Shown here in pieces: positions 24,192-33,115 of a stretch of DNA of 64,000 nt. The translations under genes were made by a program, and so were the position numbers. Under the pieces are notes generated by a model. That model saw nothing but the letters and a program-made list of their open reading frames with translations, ran no database searches and was not told the DNA's origin. The first letter of the stretch is position 1. Each line of letters starts with the position of its first letter. This stretch comes from Halorientalis sp. LT38 (GTDB taxonomy: Archaea; Halobacteriota; Halobacteria; Halobacteriales; Haloarculaceae), in the NCBI RefSeq assembly GCF_037031225.1, contig NZ_JAYEZN010000001.1:2356001-2420000 (forward strand), in the 5' to 3' direction.

Positions 24192-25217
24192 TCACTCCAG
24201 GTCGGATCGGTCGAAGCTCACGGCGGCGGCCCGATTCGACTCGCTCGCCTGCCGGTAGGCGCTGTTGTACTTCGAGAGCTTCCGGAGCAGGATGTAGATG
24301 AACAGGCCGTCGTAGGCGATCACGAAGCCGAGGAAGACGAGGAACTGGTCGACGGCGACGATCTGGGCCACCGTGGGGACGAGGATCGCCGCGCTGACGT
24401 TGTAGGTCGCGTGGATGACGGCGGCGATGATCAGGCCCTTGACGACGATGGGGCCGGCGTCGTCGGGGTTGAACTTCGCCAGCCCGAGGTAGTAGCCGGC
24501 GAAGGCCGAGTAGATGACGTGGCCGGGGCCGGCCAGCGCCCGGATGGTCGCGATGTCGGAGCCGGCCTGGATCAGGTTCGTGGCCTGGGCGACCGAATCC
24601 AGCGACTGGGTGATGTAGAGCGCGTTCTCGATGGTGGCGAAGCCGAGGCCGGCGACGGCGCCGTAGACCGCGCCGTCGATGACCGCGTCGAACCGCTCGG
24701 AGCGGTAGGCGTGCATCCGGACCGCGAGCAGTTTCACGGCCTCCTCGCCCGGGCCGACGACCAGGAAGTAGAAGGCAAAGAGTCCGAGGACGGGGACCAT
24801 CCCGAACCCGGAGCCGATGCCGGTGACGTACCCCCCGAGGGCGTCGTTGATGATCCCGGCGAAGTTGGCGAACAACAGCCCGAGCAGGAAGGTGACCACC
24901 AGTGTCTCGAGCGGTTCCGAGGCGGTCACGTCGGCCCGCCAGAGGTACAGCGCGAGGATGAACGCCGGCACGACCGAGAGGGCGACGAACACGCCGACCT
25001 GCGGGTCCTGGAGGAGTCCGAACCCACCGAGCGCGAACTGCGCGAGCAAGATGAGGACCGCCACGGCGACGACCGTCAGCCGAAACCCGACGACGCCTGC
25101 GTTGTAGAGCCGTTGAGCGAACCGGTCCAGCCCCGACCTGACCTCCCAGTCGGAGATCTCGTAGAGGTCCATCGACCCGTCGTCCATCGCCTCCACCGGA
25201 TCCCGTCGCTCGTCCAT
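24192..25217 (-). CDS. PrsW-family intramembrane metalloprotease
   Basis: 341 aa, eight or more hydrophobic helices. The PrsW signature glutamates lie in GPGEEAVKLLAVR (about 165-177), with the second motif AVYGAVAGLGFATIEN (about 195), and histidines in GHVIYSAFAGYYLG and VIHATYN (about 285), together forming a membrane zinc site. Family members cleave membrane-bound regulators such as anti-sigma factors; an archaeal substrate is not predictable. A cytoplasmic N-terminal tail of about 35 residues precedes the first helix, and a charged C-terminal tail follows. Confidence 0.88.
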   Translation of the reverse strand: MDERRDPVEAMDDGSMDLYEISDWEVRSGLDRFAQRLYNAGVVGFRLTVVAVAVLILLAQFALGGFGLLQDPQVGVFVALSVVPAFILALYLWRADVTASEPLETLVVTFLLGLLFANFAGIINDALGGYVTGIGSGFGMVPVLGLFAFYFLVVGPGEEAVKLLAVRMHAYRSERFDAVIDGAVYGAVAGLGFATIENALYITQSLDSVAQATNLIQAGSDIATIRALAGPGHVIYSAFAGYYLGLAKFNPDDAGPIVVKGLIIAAVIHATYNVSAAILVPTVAQIVAVDQFLVFLGFVIAYDGLFIYILLRKLSKYNSAYRQASESNRAAAVSFDRSDLE

Positions 25218-25449
25218 GGGCTGGTCGTCGGGAGGCTCACACCTAACGCTTTGGCTCCGAACGGGTGACTCTCAGGCGGTCCCGTCCGGGATTCCGCGCG
25301 CCGCCAGGAAGGCCCGCACCTCGGCCGCGACCCGGCCCGGGGCTTCGGCGCTGGATGCGCCCGAGTAATTACCTATGGGTCGGGATGATTAAACACCATA
25401 ACCACGTTTAAGGAGTATCGTTTTACGTGCGTCTCGATCAGGGGAGGTA

Positions 25450-25578
25450 ATGACACGCTACAGCGCGAGCCGCGGGATCATGTACACGACACCCCCGGCC
25501 GCCGAGGACGACGAGGAGGAGGCCGCCGAGGCGACCGCGGCGGCCGAGAGCGGCGAGCCGGCGGCTGCGGACGACTGA
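25450..25578 (+). CDS. 42-aa acidic microprotein
   Basis: MTRYSASRGIMYTTPPAAEDD followed by a Glu/Ala-rich tail ending in AADD. A T-rich element (ttttacg) is centred 27 bp before the ATG, suiting a leaderless start. The ggggaggt just before the ATG is too close to work as a Shine-Dalgarno for it, though it could serve the second Met (codon 11). Low complexity makes homology searching uncertain. Confidence 0.5.
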   Translation: MTRYSASRGIMYTTPPAAEDDEEEAAEATAAAESGEPAAADD

Positions 25579-25829
25579 AGCGAGACTCGACCAGAGGGGG
25601 ATCGGAGATCCCTCAGGCAGCCGGCGTGGTCCGAGAGAGCTTCGCTCTCTCGTCATCACGAAAGGCGCGAAGCGCCTTTCGAACGACTTTGCGCCGGCGA
25701 CGGAGGGAGAGTCTCGGATTGGCGAGCGGGGGAGGAACGACCCGCGAGCCGCGTGGGCTGATTTTCCGTCGCACGCGCGACCGATCGGCGAACGGAGCCG
25801 TTTTTTCGCTGCCGTCCTAACGACCGGTA
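25579..25829. repeat. Gene-free segment with two strong hairpins
   Basis: gagagagcttcgctctctc (25635-25653) and gaaaggcgcgaagcgcctttc (about 25660-25681) are separated by gtcatcac and followed by gaacgac. The tcacg..cgaacg surroundings resemble the second stem of the composite hairpin repeat (tcacgggc..gcccgttcg). No gene is supported between here and pdxT. Confidence 0.5.
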
Positions 25830-26408
25830 ATGACCGTCACCGCAGGCGTCGTCGCCGTCCAGGGCGACGTCAGCGAGCACGCCGCCGCCATCGAACGCGC
25901 CGCCCGCTCCCACGGCGAGGACGCCGAGATCCGGGAGATTCGCGAGTCGGGGATCGTTCCCGAGTGCGATCTGCTCTGCATGCCGGGCGGGGAATCGACG
26001 ACCATCTCGCGGTTGCTCCACCGGGAGGGGATCGCCCCGGAGATCGGCGAGCACGTTGCGGCCGGCAAGCCGGTGCTCGCGACCTGTGCCGGGCTGATCG
26101 TCGCGTCGACCGACGCCCACGACGACCGCGTCGAGACGCTGAACCTCGTGGACGTGACCGTCGAGCGCAACGCCTTCGGGCGCCAGAAGGACAGTTTCGA
26201 GGCGCCGCTTTCCGTCACTGGGCTCGACGAGCCGTTCCACGCGGTGTTCATCCGCGCGCCGCTGATCGAGGCCGTCGGGGACGCCGAGGTGCTGGCCGAG
26301 TGGGACGGCCGGCCGGTCGCGGTGCGGGACGGGCCGGTCGTGGGCACCTCCTTCCATCCCGAACTGACCGACGACGCGCGGATCCACGACCTGGCCTTCT
26401 TCGACTGA
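25830..26408 (+). CDS. pdxT: Pyridoxal 5'-phosphate synthase glutaminase subunit
   Basis: 192 aa class-I glutamine amidotransferase. MPGGEST (about 51) forms the oxyanion region, the nucleophile Cys is in LATCAGLIV (about 86), and the His-x-Glu of the triad is in TSFHPELTDD (about 173-175). It hydrolyses glutamine and passes ammonia to PdxS to make PLP. The PdxS partner is not in this window, so it must be encoded elsewhere. The length is typical and the start MTVTAGVVAVQGDV is the normal one. It is followed about 60 bp later by hisE. Confidence 0.95.
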   Translation: MTVTAGVVAVQGDVSEHAAAIERAARSHGEDAEIREIRESGIVPECDLLCMPGGESTTISRLLHREGIAPEIGEHVAAGKPVLATCAGLIVASTDAHDDRVETLNLVDVTVERNAFGRQKDSFEAPLSVTGLDEPFHAVFIRAPLIEAVGDAEVLAEWDGRPVAVRDGPVVGTSFHPELTDDARIHDLAFFD

Positions 26409-26470
26409 GGGGCGCGCCGGCCGCGAGCGGGAAGGCCGGGAGTTTAGTCCTCCCGCGACGGATGGCGGGC

Positions 26471-26764
26471 ATGGACGACACCGACGCCGTGCTCGACGAA
26501 CTGTTCGCGGTGATCGAAGACCGCAAGGAGACGCTGCCCGAGGACTCCTACACCGCGTCGCTGTTCACCCACGAGAAAGGCGAGAACGCGGTGCTCGAAA
26601 AGCTCGGCGAGGAGTCGACGGAGGTGCTGCTCGCCGCCAAGGACGACGACCGCGAGGAACTGGCCCACGAGGCTGCCGACCTGGTCTACCACCTGCTCGT
26701 CCTGCTCTCGATGAAAGATATGGACGTGGCGGACCTGCGGGCGGAGTTGCGGGATCGGCGGTAG
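26471..26764 (+). CDS. hisE: Phosphoribosyl-ATP pyrophosphatase
   Basis: 97 aa, an all-helical MazG-like fold. KLGEESTEVLLAAK (about 42-55) and ELAHEAADLVYHLLVL (about 62-77) carry the conserved Glu/Asp metal ligands. It hydrolyses PR-ATP to PR-AMP plus PPi, the second step of histidine synthesis, and here is a stand-alone protein rather than a HisIE fusion. A TATA-like gtttagt 26 bp upstream favours ATG 26471 over ATG 26462. Confidence 0.93.
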   Translation: MDDTDAVLDELFAVIEDRKETLPEDSYTASLFTHEKGENAVLEKLGEESTEVLLAAKDDDREELAHEAADLVYHLLVLLSMKDMDVADLRAELRDRR

Positions 26765-26776
26765 GTCGCTAGAGGG

Positions 26777-27145
26777 TCATCCGCGCGGGCCAATCAGGCC
26801 GCCGACGGCCCCGCCGATGGCGCTGTCGATGGCCAGGACGAGCGCGACGACGGCGCCGACGACGAACACGCTGGCACCGACGAACCCGCCGAGCGGGCCG
26901 GCGGCGACGCTCCCGACCAGGCCCGCGCCGAGGCCGAACAGCACGGCTACGGCGAGGCCGCCGACCGCACCGGCCAGCAGGCCGTGCCAGAGGCCGCTCC
27001 CGACGCCGCCGCCCGCGAGGTAGCCGGCCACGAATCCGCCCAGCAGGCCCGCGCCGATGTGCCCGATCACCGGGATGGCGAACGCGAACACGCCGGCGAC
27101 GACGCTGACGAGGAAGCCGATACCGACGGCGCGCCAGTCTGTCAT
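26777..27145 (-). CDS. DUF5518-type Gly/Ala-rich membrane protein
   Basis: 122 aa starting MTDWRAVGIGFLVSVVAGVF. Four hydrophobic, small-residue-rich segments (about 8-28, 30-50, 55-82, 86-108) with GxxxG repeats such as GAGLLGGFVAG and GGAVGGLIGP suit tight helix packing. It is convergent with hisE. The family is widespread in haloarchaea with unknown function. Confidence 0.78.
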   Translation of the reverse strand: MTDWRAVGIGFLVSVVAGVFAFAIPVIGHIGAGLLGGFVAGYLAGGGVGSGLWHGLLAGAVGGLAVAVLFGLGAGLVGSVAAGPLGGFVGASVFVVGAVVALVLAIDSAIGGAVGGLIGPRG

Positions 27146-27286
27146 AGCTCTCGAAACGGTCGCCGACGGCAAAAACGGAACTGTCGCGGTCGCCGTCGAT
27201 CGATTGCGGACTGGGTGCCCGTTGCTCCACCCCGCGCAGGCCCCAAAGGACGCGTTTTTAAGGCCGAACCGTCTACGGACGCCAAC

Positions 27287-28252
27287 ATGATTCTCGAGGA
27301 CCTCCCGACGACGCCCACGTCGGAGGAGCTCATCGACCAGGCGTTCTCACGGGCGGCGCGCGCGGGCCGGGCCAAATCGGGGTTCGAGGCCCAGCAGTCG
27401 ATGCTCCAGACCGCCTCGAACGTCGTCTCGGACAACCTCGAGAACGTCGTCACCTCGTGGCCGGACATCGACGAACTCGACCCATTTTATCGCGAGCTGA
27501 TCGACGCCCTCGTCGGCGTCGACGATCTGCGCCAGCACCTCTCGGAGATCGGCTGGGCCGGCCGGAAGACGACCGAGATCCGCGACGAGTACCAGAAGCG
27601 CTTCCGCAACGTCGACGCCGACGGGGCCAAGAAGCTCCGCAAGCAGGCCTTCGCCCGCATCGCAGACGTGGTCGAGGAAGTCGAGGACGACCTGTTGGCG
27701 GTCAACGAGGCGCGTAACATCCTCCGGAAACTCCCGGACATCCGCCCGGACGAACCGACCATCGTCGTCGCCGGCTACCCCAACGTCGGGAAGTCCTCGT
27801 TCGTCAATCGGGTGACCAACGCCCGCAACGAGATCGCCTCCTACCCGTTCACGACGACGGAGATCCGAGTCGGCCACATCGAGCGCGACCACATCCGCTA
27901 CCAGCTGGTGGACACGCCCGGGCTGCTCGACCGGCCACCGGAGGATCGCAACGAGATCGAGTCCCAGGCCGTCAGCGCGCTCGAACACCTGGCCGACGCC
28001 GTCCTCGTGATGGTCGACGCGAGCGGGGACTGTGGCTACCCCATCGAGGTCCAGCTCGAACTGCGCGACGCGCTCGCCGCGCGCTTCGCGGACGTGCCGG
28101 TACTCACCGTCTGCAACAAGAGCGACCGCTCGACGGACGTGGAAGCCGACCACTACATGAGCGTCACCGAGGGCGAGAACGTCGACGCGGTCCTCGACGC
28201 GGCGGTCGAGGCGGTCGGCTACGAGCCGGATCTCCCCTACGACGACCGGTAG
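27287..28252 (+). CDS. NOG1-family GTPase
   Basis: 321 aa. An N-terminal helical domain (about 1-155) carries the NOG1-type FYRELIDALVGVDDLR stretch. The TRAFAC GTPase domain has G1 GYPNVGKSS (about 164), G2 YPFTTTE, G3 DTPGLLDRP (about 206) and G4 NKSD (about 276). NOG1 proteins act in large ribosomal subunit assembly in eukaryotes, and the archaeal ones are presumed to do the same. TATA tttttaagg is centred 28 bp before the ATG. No eukaryote-style C-terminal extension. Confidence 0.92.
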   Translation: MILEDLPTTPTSEELIDQAFSRAARAGRAKSGFEAQQSMLQTASNVVSDNLENVVTSWPDIDELDPFYRELIDALVGVDDLRQHLSEIGWAGRKTTEIRDEYQKRFRNVDADGAKKLRKQAFARIADVVEEVEDDLLAVNEARNILRKLPDIRPDEPTIVVAGYPNVGKSSFVNRVTNARNEIASYPFTTTEIRVGHIERDHIRYQLVDTPGLLDRPPEDRNEIESQAVSALEHLADAVLVMVDASGDCGYPIEVQLELRDALAARFADVPVLTVCNKSDRSTDVEADHYMSVTEGENVDAVLDAAVEAVGYEPDLPYDDR

Positions 28253-29542
28253 TCAGCCGGCACGCTCGATGGTGACGTAGCGGACCTGCGTGTCGATGTC
28301 CTGGCCGGCGACCCGATCGATGGCGTCGTCGATGCGCTCGGTGAGCCCGTCCACGCCGCCGTTGCCCCGGGGCACGCCGACGGTGACGATCACCCGGTCG
28401 GGCTGGCCGAGCAACACGCTGTCGGTGAACTCCACCTGGACGTCGAGGACGGTGATCGGCTCGCCGTCGGGAATCGCTCCCTCGACGCTCTCGCGGATGT
28501 CCTCCTCGGTCGCGGCGTTCTGGAAGGAGTTGTAGGTGACGCCGCCCAGGAAGACCGACAGGACGGCGATGGCGACGACGAGGACGGCGATGCGTTTCAG
28601 AACCGCGCTACGGGCGTCGTCGAGTCGGAACCACCGCTGGGGTCGGTAGCCGTTGAACCAGAAGACGCCGATGGCGGCGGCGTTGATCGAGAGCCCGTTG
28701 ACGAGGGCGAGCACGCCCGAGCCGACGCTGACCATCGGCATGCCCCAGGCGATGCCGATGCCGACGGTGGCCGCGGGCGGGATCAGCGCGACGGCGATCA
28801 TCACGCCGACGATGGCCGCGGAGACGCCCGAGGCGAGGCTCAGGGCGCCGGCCACGCCGGCCCCGAGCGCGACCGCGAGCGTCAGAAAGCCGGGCGCGAG
28901 TCGCTCCTGTATCTCCGGGACCTCGGTGATCTCGATGCCCGGCGGGACGAGGTGGGCGTACCTGACCACGACGGCGAAGGCGGCCGCGCTGGCGACGGCG
29001 AGCCCCATCCCGAGGATCTGGAGTTTGACGCCGCGGACGAACAGCTCCTGATCGTCGAGCACGGTGCCGACGCTGGCGGCCATGGCGGGCCCGATCAGCG
29101 GCGCGATGACCATCGACCCGACGACGACCGCCGGGGAGTCGAGTAGCAGGCCGGCGGTGGCGATGACGGCGCTGATGACAGTCATCACCGCGTAGGTCCG
29201 CAACGACGGCGCGAGCTCCTCGGCTCGGCTCTGGAGCTCCTCGCGGGCGATGCGGCCCTCGTCGTTCTCCTCGGCGTACCGTTCTTCGAGCTCCTCGAAG
29301 CGCCGCGAGACGACGGTGCTGGCCTCGACGACGACGGTGTAGGCCTCGTCGTCGAGGCCGGCGTCCCGGAGCCGCTCGAGGACCGGCTCGACCGCCGGGT
29401 TGGGCAGGGGCGCGTAGAGGATGGCGGTGAACTCCCGACCGCTGGTCTCGTCGGTGACGACGTAGTCGACGCCCTCCTCGTCCAGGGCGTCGAGGACGGT
29501 CTCGCGTTTGCCCGTCGGGATGGTCACCTGCAGCAGTCGCAC
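28253..29542 (-). CDS. TIGR00341/DUF389 membrane protein
   Basis: 429 aa starting at GTG ([14 protein letters not shown]). The N-terminal ferredoxin-like regulatory domain (about 1-80) is followed by a DUF389 transmembrane domain with about six or more helices, including the [17 protein letters not shown] block (about 140-160) and [15 protein letters not shown]. The C terminus returns to a soluble domain (about 345-429). Related bacterial proteins are of unknown function. It shares a divergent promoter region of about 100 bp with engB. Confidence 0.88.
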   Translation of the reverse strand: MRLLQVTIPTGKRETVLDALDEEGVDYVVTDETSGREFTAILYAPLPNPAVEPVLERLRDAGLDDEAYTVVVEASTVVSRRFEELEERYAEENDEGRIAREELQSRAEELAPSLRTYAVMTVISAVIATAGLLLDSPAVVVGSMVIAPLIGPAMAASVGTVLDDQELFVRGVKLQILGMGLAVASAAAFAVVVRYAHLVPPGIEITEVPEIQERLAPGFLTLAVALGAGVAGALSLASGVSAAIVGVMIAVALIPPAATVGIGIAWGMPMVSVGSGVLALVNGLSINAAAIGVFWFNGYRPQRWFRLDDARSAVLKRIAVLVVAIAVLSVFLGGVTYNSFQNAATEEDIRESVEGAIPDGEPITVLDVQVEFTDSVLLGQPDRVIVTVGVPRGNGGVDGLTERIDDAIDRVAGQDIDTQVRYVTIERAG

Positions 29543-29642
29543 ACCTGCGACTCGGACGGCGGGGGCAAATACGTGGCGGGTGCGGCCACCCCGACGGGCC
29601 GAAACGGCGGCCCTTATCCCCGTCCCGCGTCAAGGCTCGCCC

Positions 29643-30260
29643 ATGTTCGACTCGCGGCCCGACCGCAGCGCGGAGGTCGTCCTCGTGGGGCGCTCCAACG
29701 TCGGGAAATCGACCCTGATGCGGGAGCTGACCGGCCACACGTTCGATACCGGCCAGCGCCCGGGCGTGACGCGACGGCCCAACCACTACGACTGGAACGC
29801 CCAGGACTTCGTCATCACCGACCTGCCGGGCTTCGGGTTCATGGACGGCGTCCCCGACGAGGTCCGCGAACAGATCAAAGACGACATCGTCGCCTACCTC
29901 GAGACCTACGCCGAGGAGATCCTCGCCGCCGTGCTCGTCGTCGACGGCAAGGCCGTCATCGACATCATCGATCGCCACTCCGGCCCCGACGAGATTCCCC
30001 ACGACGTCGAGATGTTCCACTTCCTCCGGGACCTGGGGATTCCGGTCGTCGTCGCGGTCAACAAGATGGACAAGGTCGACGACCGCGACGAGCGGCTGAA
30101 CGACCTCTGCGACCGACTGGGCCTGCTCCCCCCGTGGCAGCAGTGGCAGGAGACGATCGCCCCGATCACCGCCAAACGGGGGAGCATCGACCCCCTGACC
30201 GAGGCCGTCCGCCACCACCTCCACGAACAGCAGCGCGACGACCTCTTTACCTTCTTCTGA
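29643..30260 (+). CDS. engB: GTP-binding protein EngB
   Basis: 205 aa. G1 is [10 protein letters not shown] (about 16-25), G2 is PGVTRRPN, G3 is DLPGFGFM (about 60), G4 is NKMDK (about 140), and G5 lies around SAK-equivalent ITAKRG (about 180). EngB (YihA/YsxC) is a ribosome-assembly GTPase in bacteria; archaeal EngB is a close relative. The ATG at 29643 leaves a short N terminus. It ends immediately before an AT-rich gap. Confidence 0.92.
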   Translation: MFDSRPDRSAEVVLVGRSNVGKSTLMRELTGHTFDTGQRPGVTRRPNHYDWNAQDFVITDLPGFGFMDGVPDEVREQIKDDIVAYLETYAEEILAAVLVVDGKAVIDIIDRHSGPDEIPHDVEMFHFLRDLGIPVVVAVNKMDKVDDRDERLNDLCDRLGLLPPWQQWQETIAPITAKRGSIDPLTEAVRHHLHEQQRDDLFTFF

Positions 30261-30590
30261 TACGTTTATTTCGACGGATTATCGATTGTGAATAACGGGA
30301 CGGCGGCGAGAATCGTGAAATCAGTCGCTCCGACGCGAACAGTAAACCGGCGGCTCAGGTGTGGACAGTAGAAAACGGGGGGTAGAGGGGGGATGTTGGG
30401 GGGTGGCACCCGGAAAATTGGGTGCAATCCGAGCTTAGAGCCTGATAATAATGAACCTTCCGACTGGCGAAACGCGTGACAATCGACGAACACGCAGAGG
30501 GCGACGGCGTGGCGGCGTCGCCGTCGCCCCCCGGGGCGGCCTCAGTGGGGCGGTGAAAGGGCTTAGTACGCGCGCGGTAAACGGGTCGGT
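30261..30590. other. Gene-free AT-rich gap with a G-tract cluster
   Basis: No ORF here has gene-like composition. It holds three six-G runs at 30377-30382, 30387-30392 and 30398-30403, followed by a GG, on the plus strand; these could fold as a G-quadruplex. An inverted pair ggcaccc..gggtgc (about 30404-30423) follows, and then gcgacggcgtggcggcgtcgccgtcgc-type complementary sequence (about 30502-30530). The rimI promoter is near 30555-30565. Confidence 0.5.
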
Positions 30591-31073
30591 GTGACGACGC
30601 CAGCGGGAGACTCGGAACGCTCGACACCCACCGTCCGCGAGGCGGTCCGCGCCGACCTGCTCGCGGTCTACCGGATCGAGAAGGCCTCGTTCCCACAGCC
30701 GTGGCCCTTCGCGGCCTTCCAGCGGTACCTCGACGAGCCGGCCTTCCTCGTCGCCGAGATCGGCCCGGGCGTGGCCGGCTACGTGGTCGCGGACACGGTC
30801 CCCAACCACGGGCAGCCGCTGGGCCACGTCAAGGACCTGGCCGTCCACCCCGACCAGCGCGGGCAGGGCGTCGGGTCGACGCTGCTCCGCCGGGCGCTCG
30901 GGATCATGCGCGCCGAGGGCGTCGCCGAGGTCAAACTCGAAGTGCGCGAGGGCAACGAGGTGGCGCGCCGCCTCTACGAGTCCCACGGCTTCGAACTCCG
31001 GCGGACCATCCCCCGGTACTACGACGACGGCGAGAACGCCCTCCTGCTGGTCGCCGACCTCACCGACTCTTAA
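30591..31073 (+). CDS. rimI: Ribosomal protein alanine N-acetyltransferase (RimI type GNAT)
   Basis: 160 aa from GTG 30591. GNAT motifs: the acetyl-CoA loop is VHPDQRGQGVGSTLL (about 85-99), the A strand is GYVVADTVPNHG, and the C-terminal RLYESHGFELRRTIPRYY (about 125) is diagnostic for RimI/NAA10-like enzymes. In archaea this protein acetylates Ser/Ala/Met N termini as the catalytic subunit of a NatA-like enzyme. A hydrophilic N-terminal tail of about 15 residues precedes the domain. Confidence 0.9.
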   Translation: MTTPAGDSERSTPTVREAVRADLLAVYRIEKASFPQPWPFAAFQRYLDEPAFLVAEIGPGVAGYVVADTVPNHGQPLGHVKDLAVHPDQRGQGVGSTLLRRALGIMRAEGVAEVKLEVREGNEVARRLYESHGFELRRTIPRYYDDGENALLLVADLTDS

Positions 31074-31104
31074 CGCCTATCCGTCCGCGGCCGTTGGCTC
31101 CCGT

Positions 31105-31560
31105 ATGGGATACGCCTGTCCGGTATGCGGTGACCCGCAGGCCGACGCCGAACACCTCGCGAACCACCTCGCCTTCACCGCCCTGCTGGGCGACGACGAC
31201 CACGAGGCCTGGCTCGACGAACACGCCCCCGACTGGGACCAGGCTGACGCCGACGCCCTGGCCGCGACGGTCACCGACCACGCCGAGGAGACGGAGTTCC
31301 CGCAGGTCTTCGAGGATACGACGGGTCACGACCACCAGCACGCCCACGACCACGAGCGCTCGGGCGCGCTGTTCGACGACGAGTCGCCCGCGGTCGAATG
31401 CGCTCGCGAACGGGCCGGACAGGTCGGCGGTCAGGACGCCGTCGACGACGAGGTCCTCGAGGAGGCCCGGGAACTGACCCGGCAGATGCGCGAAGGCGGC
31501 GAGGGTGACGAGGACGCCGACGAGGGTGACGCCGACGCGTCCGACTCCGAAAGCGAGTAA
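31105..31560 (+). CDS. DUF5810 zinc-binding-like protein
   Basis: 151 aa starting MGYACPVCGDPQADAEHLANHLAFTALLG. The C-x2-C pair (5, 8) with two histidines (17, 21) makes a classical zinc-finger pattern. A long acidic His/Asp linker (HDHQHAHDHE near 72-81) may also bind metal, and a helix with MREGG precedes an acidic end. It is the DUF5810 family, haloarchaeal, with unknown function. A DUF5809 gene follows after 24 bp. Confidence 0.85.
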   Translation: MGYACPVCGDPQADAEHLANHLAFTALLGDDDHEAWLDEHAPDWDQADADALAATVTDHAEETEFPQVFEDTTGHDHQHAHDHERSGALFDDESPAVECARERAGQVGGQDAVDDEVLEEARELTRQMREGGEGDEDADEGDADASDSESE

Positions 31561-31584
31561 CGGGCGGGGCGTTCACGAGTGGAC

Positions 31585-32010
31585 ATGCACACCGAGGGAG
31601 TGTTCTCGCCGGCGACCGCCGACGAGGCCCGCGAGCGCTACGCGGCCGTCGGCCCCGCGGCCCAGACGAGCGTCCGCGAAGTCGCGAAGGCGATGGACTT
31701 CGACGGCGAGGAGTACGACGAGCGGGTCACCGGTGCGGTCGTCGAGACCGCCCGCGAGGCCATCTTCGCCTCGCTTTTGTCGGTGACCGTCGGCACCGAC
31801 GCGGAGTTCGAAGCGTGGTGTGACGATCATCCGGACTACGAGCGCGAGGTCATCGGCAACGAGAACGTCGACCGCGTCGTCTGGCACGCCGTGCCCTTCG
31901 CCGAGACGGTCGTCGCCGCCACCTTCCAGGAACGCGAGGACGCGGCCGTCGGCACCCTCCGCCGGCAGGCCTTCGGCAGCGTCTACCGCGACGTCGTGCG
32001 CGGCGCCTGA
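31585..32010 (+). CDS. DUF5809 protein
   Basis: 141 aa from ATG 31585, with an alternative GTG two codons earlier. Acidic helical protein with the TEGVFSPATADEARERYAAVGP start and EAWCDDHPDY (about 72) with a conserved Cys. It follows DUF5810 closely on the same strand, so the two likely form a small operon. Function unknown; DUF5809 is confined to haloarchaea. Confidence 0.83.
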   Translation: MHTEGVFSPATADEARERYAAVGPAAQTSVREVAKAMDFDGEEYDERVTGAVVETAREAIFASLLSVTVGTDAEFEAWCDDHPDYEREVIGNENVDRVVWHAVPFAETVVAATFQEREDAAVGTLRRQAFGSVYRDVVRGA

Positions 32011-32057
32011 CCGGGCCGATCCGCTACCGTTTTTCCACCGGCGCGCCCAGGGGCGGT

Positions 32058-32486
32058 ATGCGACAGGTGACGCGCCGGGTGACGCTGGCCATCCTCCTCG
32101 CGGTCGTCTTGCTGCTGGCGCTCGGGGCCCTGCCGAGTTACCTCAAGAGTGGCGACCCCTACTATCTCACCGCCACCGAGACGGAGAACCGGACGGCGGT
32201 GCCGGGCGACTCGCTCCCAGCGAACCGCTACCCGTACGCGACGGCGGCCCTCGACAACGCGTCCGCCAACGCGACCGGCGGGTCAGGGAACGAGGCCGGG
32301 AACGCGACCGGTCGGTCGGGCCCCTACTGGGAGGGACCGATCGGAATCAAGGGGGCGTTCACCCACTCGCCGTTCGACGAGGTGGACGCGATCCGCCAGC
32401 GCAACGCCGCTGCGGCGACCGAGCAGGCCGTCTTCGTCCGCTGGAACGGCACCGTTTACCGCCTGGAGGTGGCACGGGAACCATGA
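32058..32486 (+). CDS. Membrane-anchored extracellular protein
   Basis: 142 aa. A single N-terminal helix (about 8-28) anchors a soluble domain of about 110 residues carrying sequons NRT, NAS, NAT and NGT. The conserved-looking blocks are PYYLTATETENR, WEGPIGIKGAFTHSPFDE and VFVRWNGTVYRLEV. Its stop overlaps the Nudix start (ATGA), so the two are cotranslated. No family recognised. Confidence 0.75.
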   Translation: MRQVTRRVTLAILLAVVLLLALGALPSYLKSGDPYYLTATETENRTAVPGDSLPANRYPYATAALDNASANATGGSGNEAGNATGRSGPYWEGPIGIKGAFTHSPFDEVDAIRQRNAAAATEQAVFVRWNGTVYRLEVAREP

Positions 32487-33106
32487 CCGACTTTTCGAGT
32501 ACCCGGCGGTTCGACCCGAATCGCGAGCCCGCACGTCCGCCGACCGAGTTCGACTGGCCGGTGCGCGAGTCGGAAGCCGAGTACGAGACCGGCTGGTACA
32601 CCGGTGGATACGACCGCGTCGGCCAGCCCGACGGCTCGGAGAAGCGCTACTACTGGGCGGACCTGCCCGCGGCGGCAGTCGTGGTGGCCGTAGTCGACGG
32701 ATCGGTGCTCGACGACGGGGACGGGGGCGGCGACCGCCTCGTGCTGGTCGACCAGTACCGGCCGACGATCCGCGAGCAGTGTCTCGAACTCCCCGCGGGC
32801 ATCGTCGAGGACGGCGAGAGCTTCACCGACGCCGGGCGGCGAGAACTCCGCGAGGAGACTGGGTTCGAGGCCGCCGGCGTCTCGCTGCTCGAGGAATTCT
32901 GGTGTTCGACCGGCGTACTCAGACACAGGCGGGGAATCGTCTTCGCCGAGGGGCTGGAACCGGTCGGCCACGACCTGGACGACAACGAGTTCCTGTGCGT
33001 GACCAGCGTCCCCGTCGAGGAGGCGCTGGCGGTGGCTCGCCGGGAGCCGACCAACGACGCGACCATGGAGGGCGTCTTGCTGGCACAGGCCGAAGGCCTG
33101 CTCTGA
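32483..33106 (+). CDS. Nudix hydrolase, ADP-ribose pyrophosphatase-like
   Basis: 207 aa. The Nudix box fits G-x5-E-x7-REL-x-EE-x-G exactly (GIVEDGE..RRELREETG, about 115-138). The preceding LVDQYRP..CLELPAG block is typical of ADP-sugar diphosphatases (EEL-PAG-x-E). It hydrolyses a nucleoside diphosphate linked to another moiety; the QYRP stretch supports ADP-ribose. The ATG overlaps the stop of the preceding membrane protein. Confidence 0.9.
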   Translation: MTDFSSTRRFDPNREPARPPTEFDWPVRESEAEYETGWYTGGYDRVGQPDGSEKRYYWADLPAAAVVVAVVDGSVLDDGDGGGDRLVLVDQYRPTIREQCLELPAGIVEDGESFTDAGRRELREETGFEAAGVSLLEEFWCSTGVLRHRRGIVFAEGLEPVGHDLDDNEFLCVTSVPVEEALAVARREPTNDATMEGVLLAQAEGLL

Positions 33107-33115
33107 GCCCCCTTC

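Noticed and set aside
25272-25380. Minus-strand fragment ending VRAFLAARGIPDGTA, suggestive of a hydrolase C terminus
   Set aside because: About 35 codons with no start codon and an upstream stop. It could be a gene remnant but there is too little sequence to support a pseudogene call.
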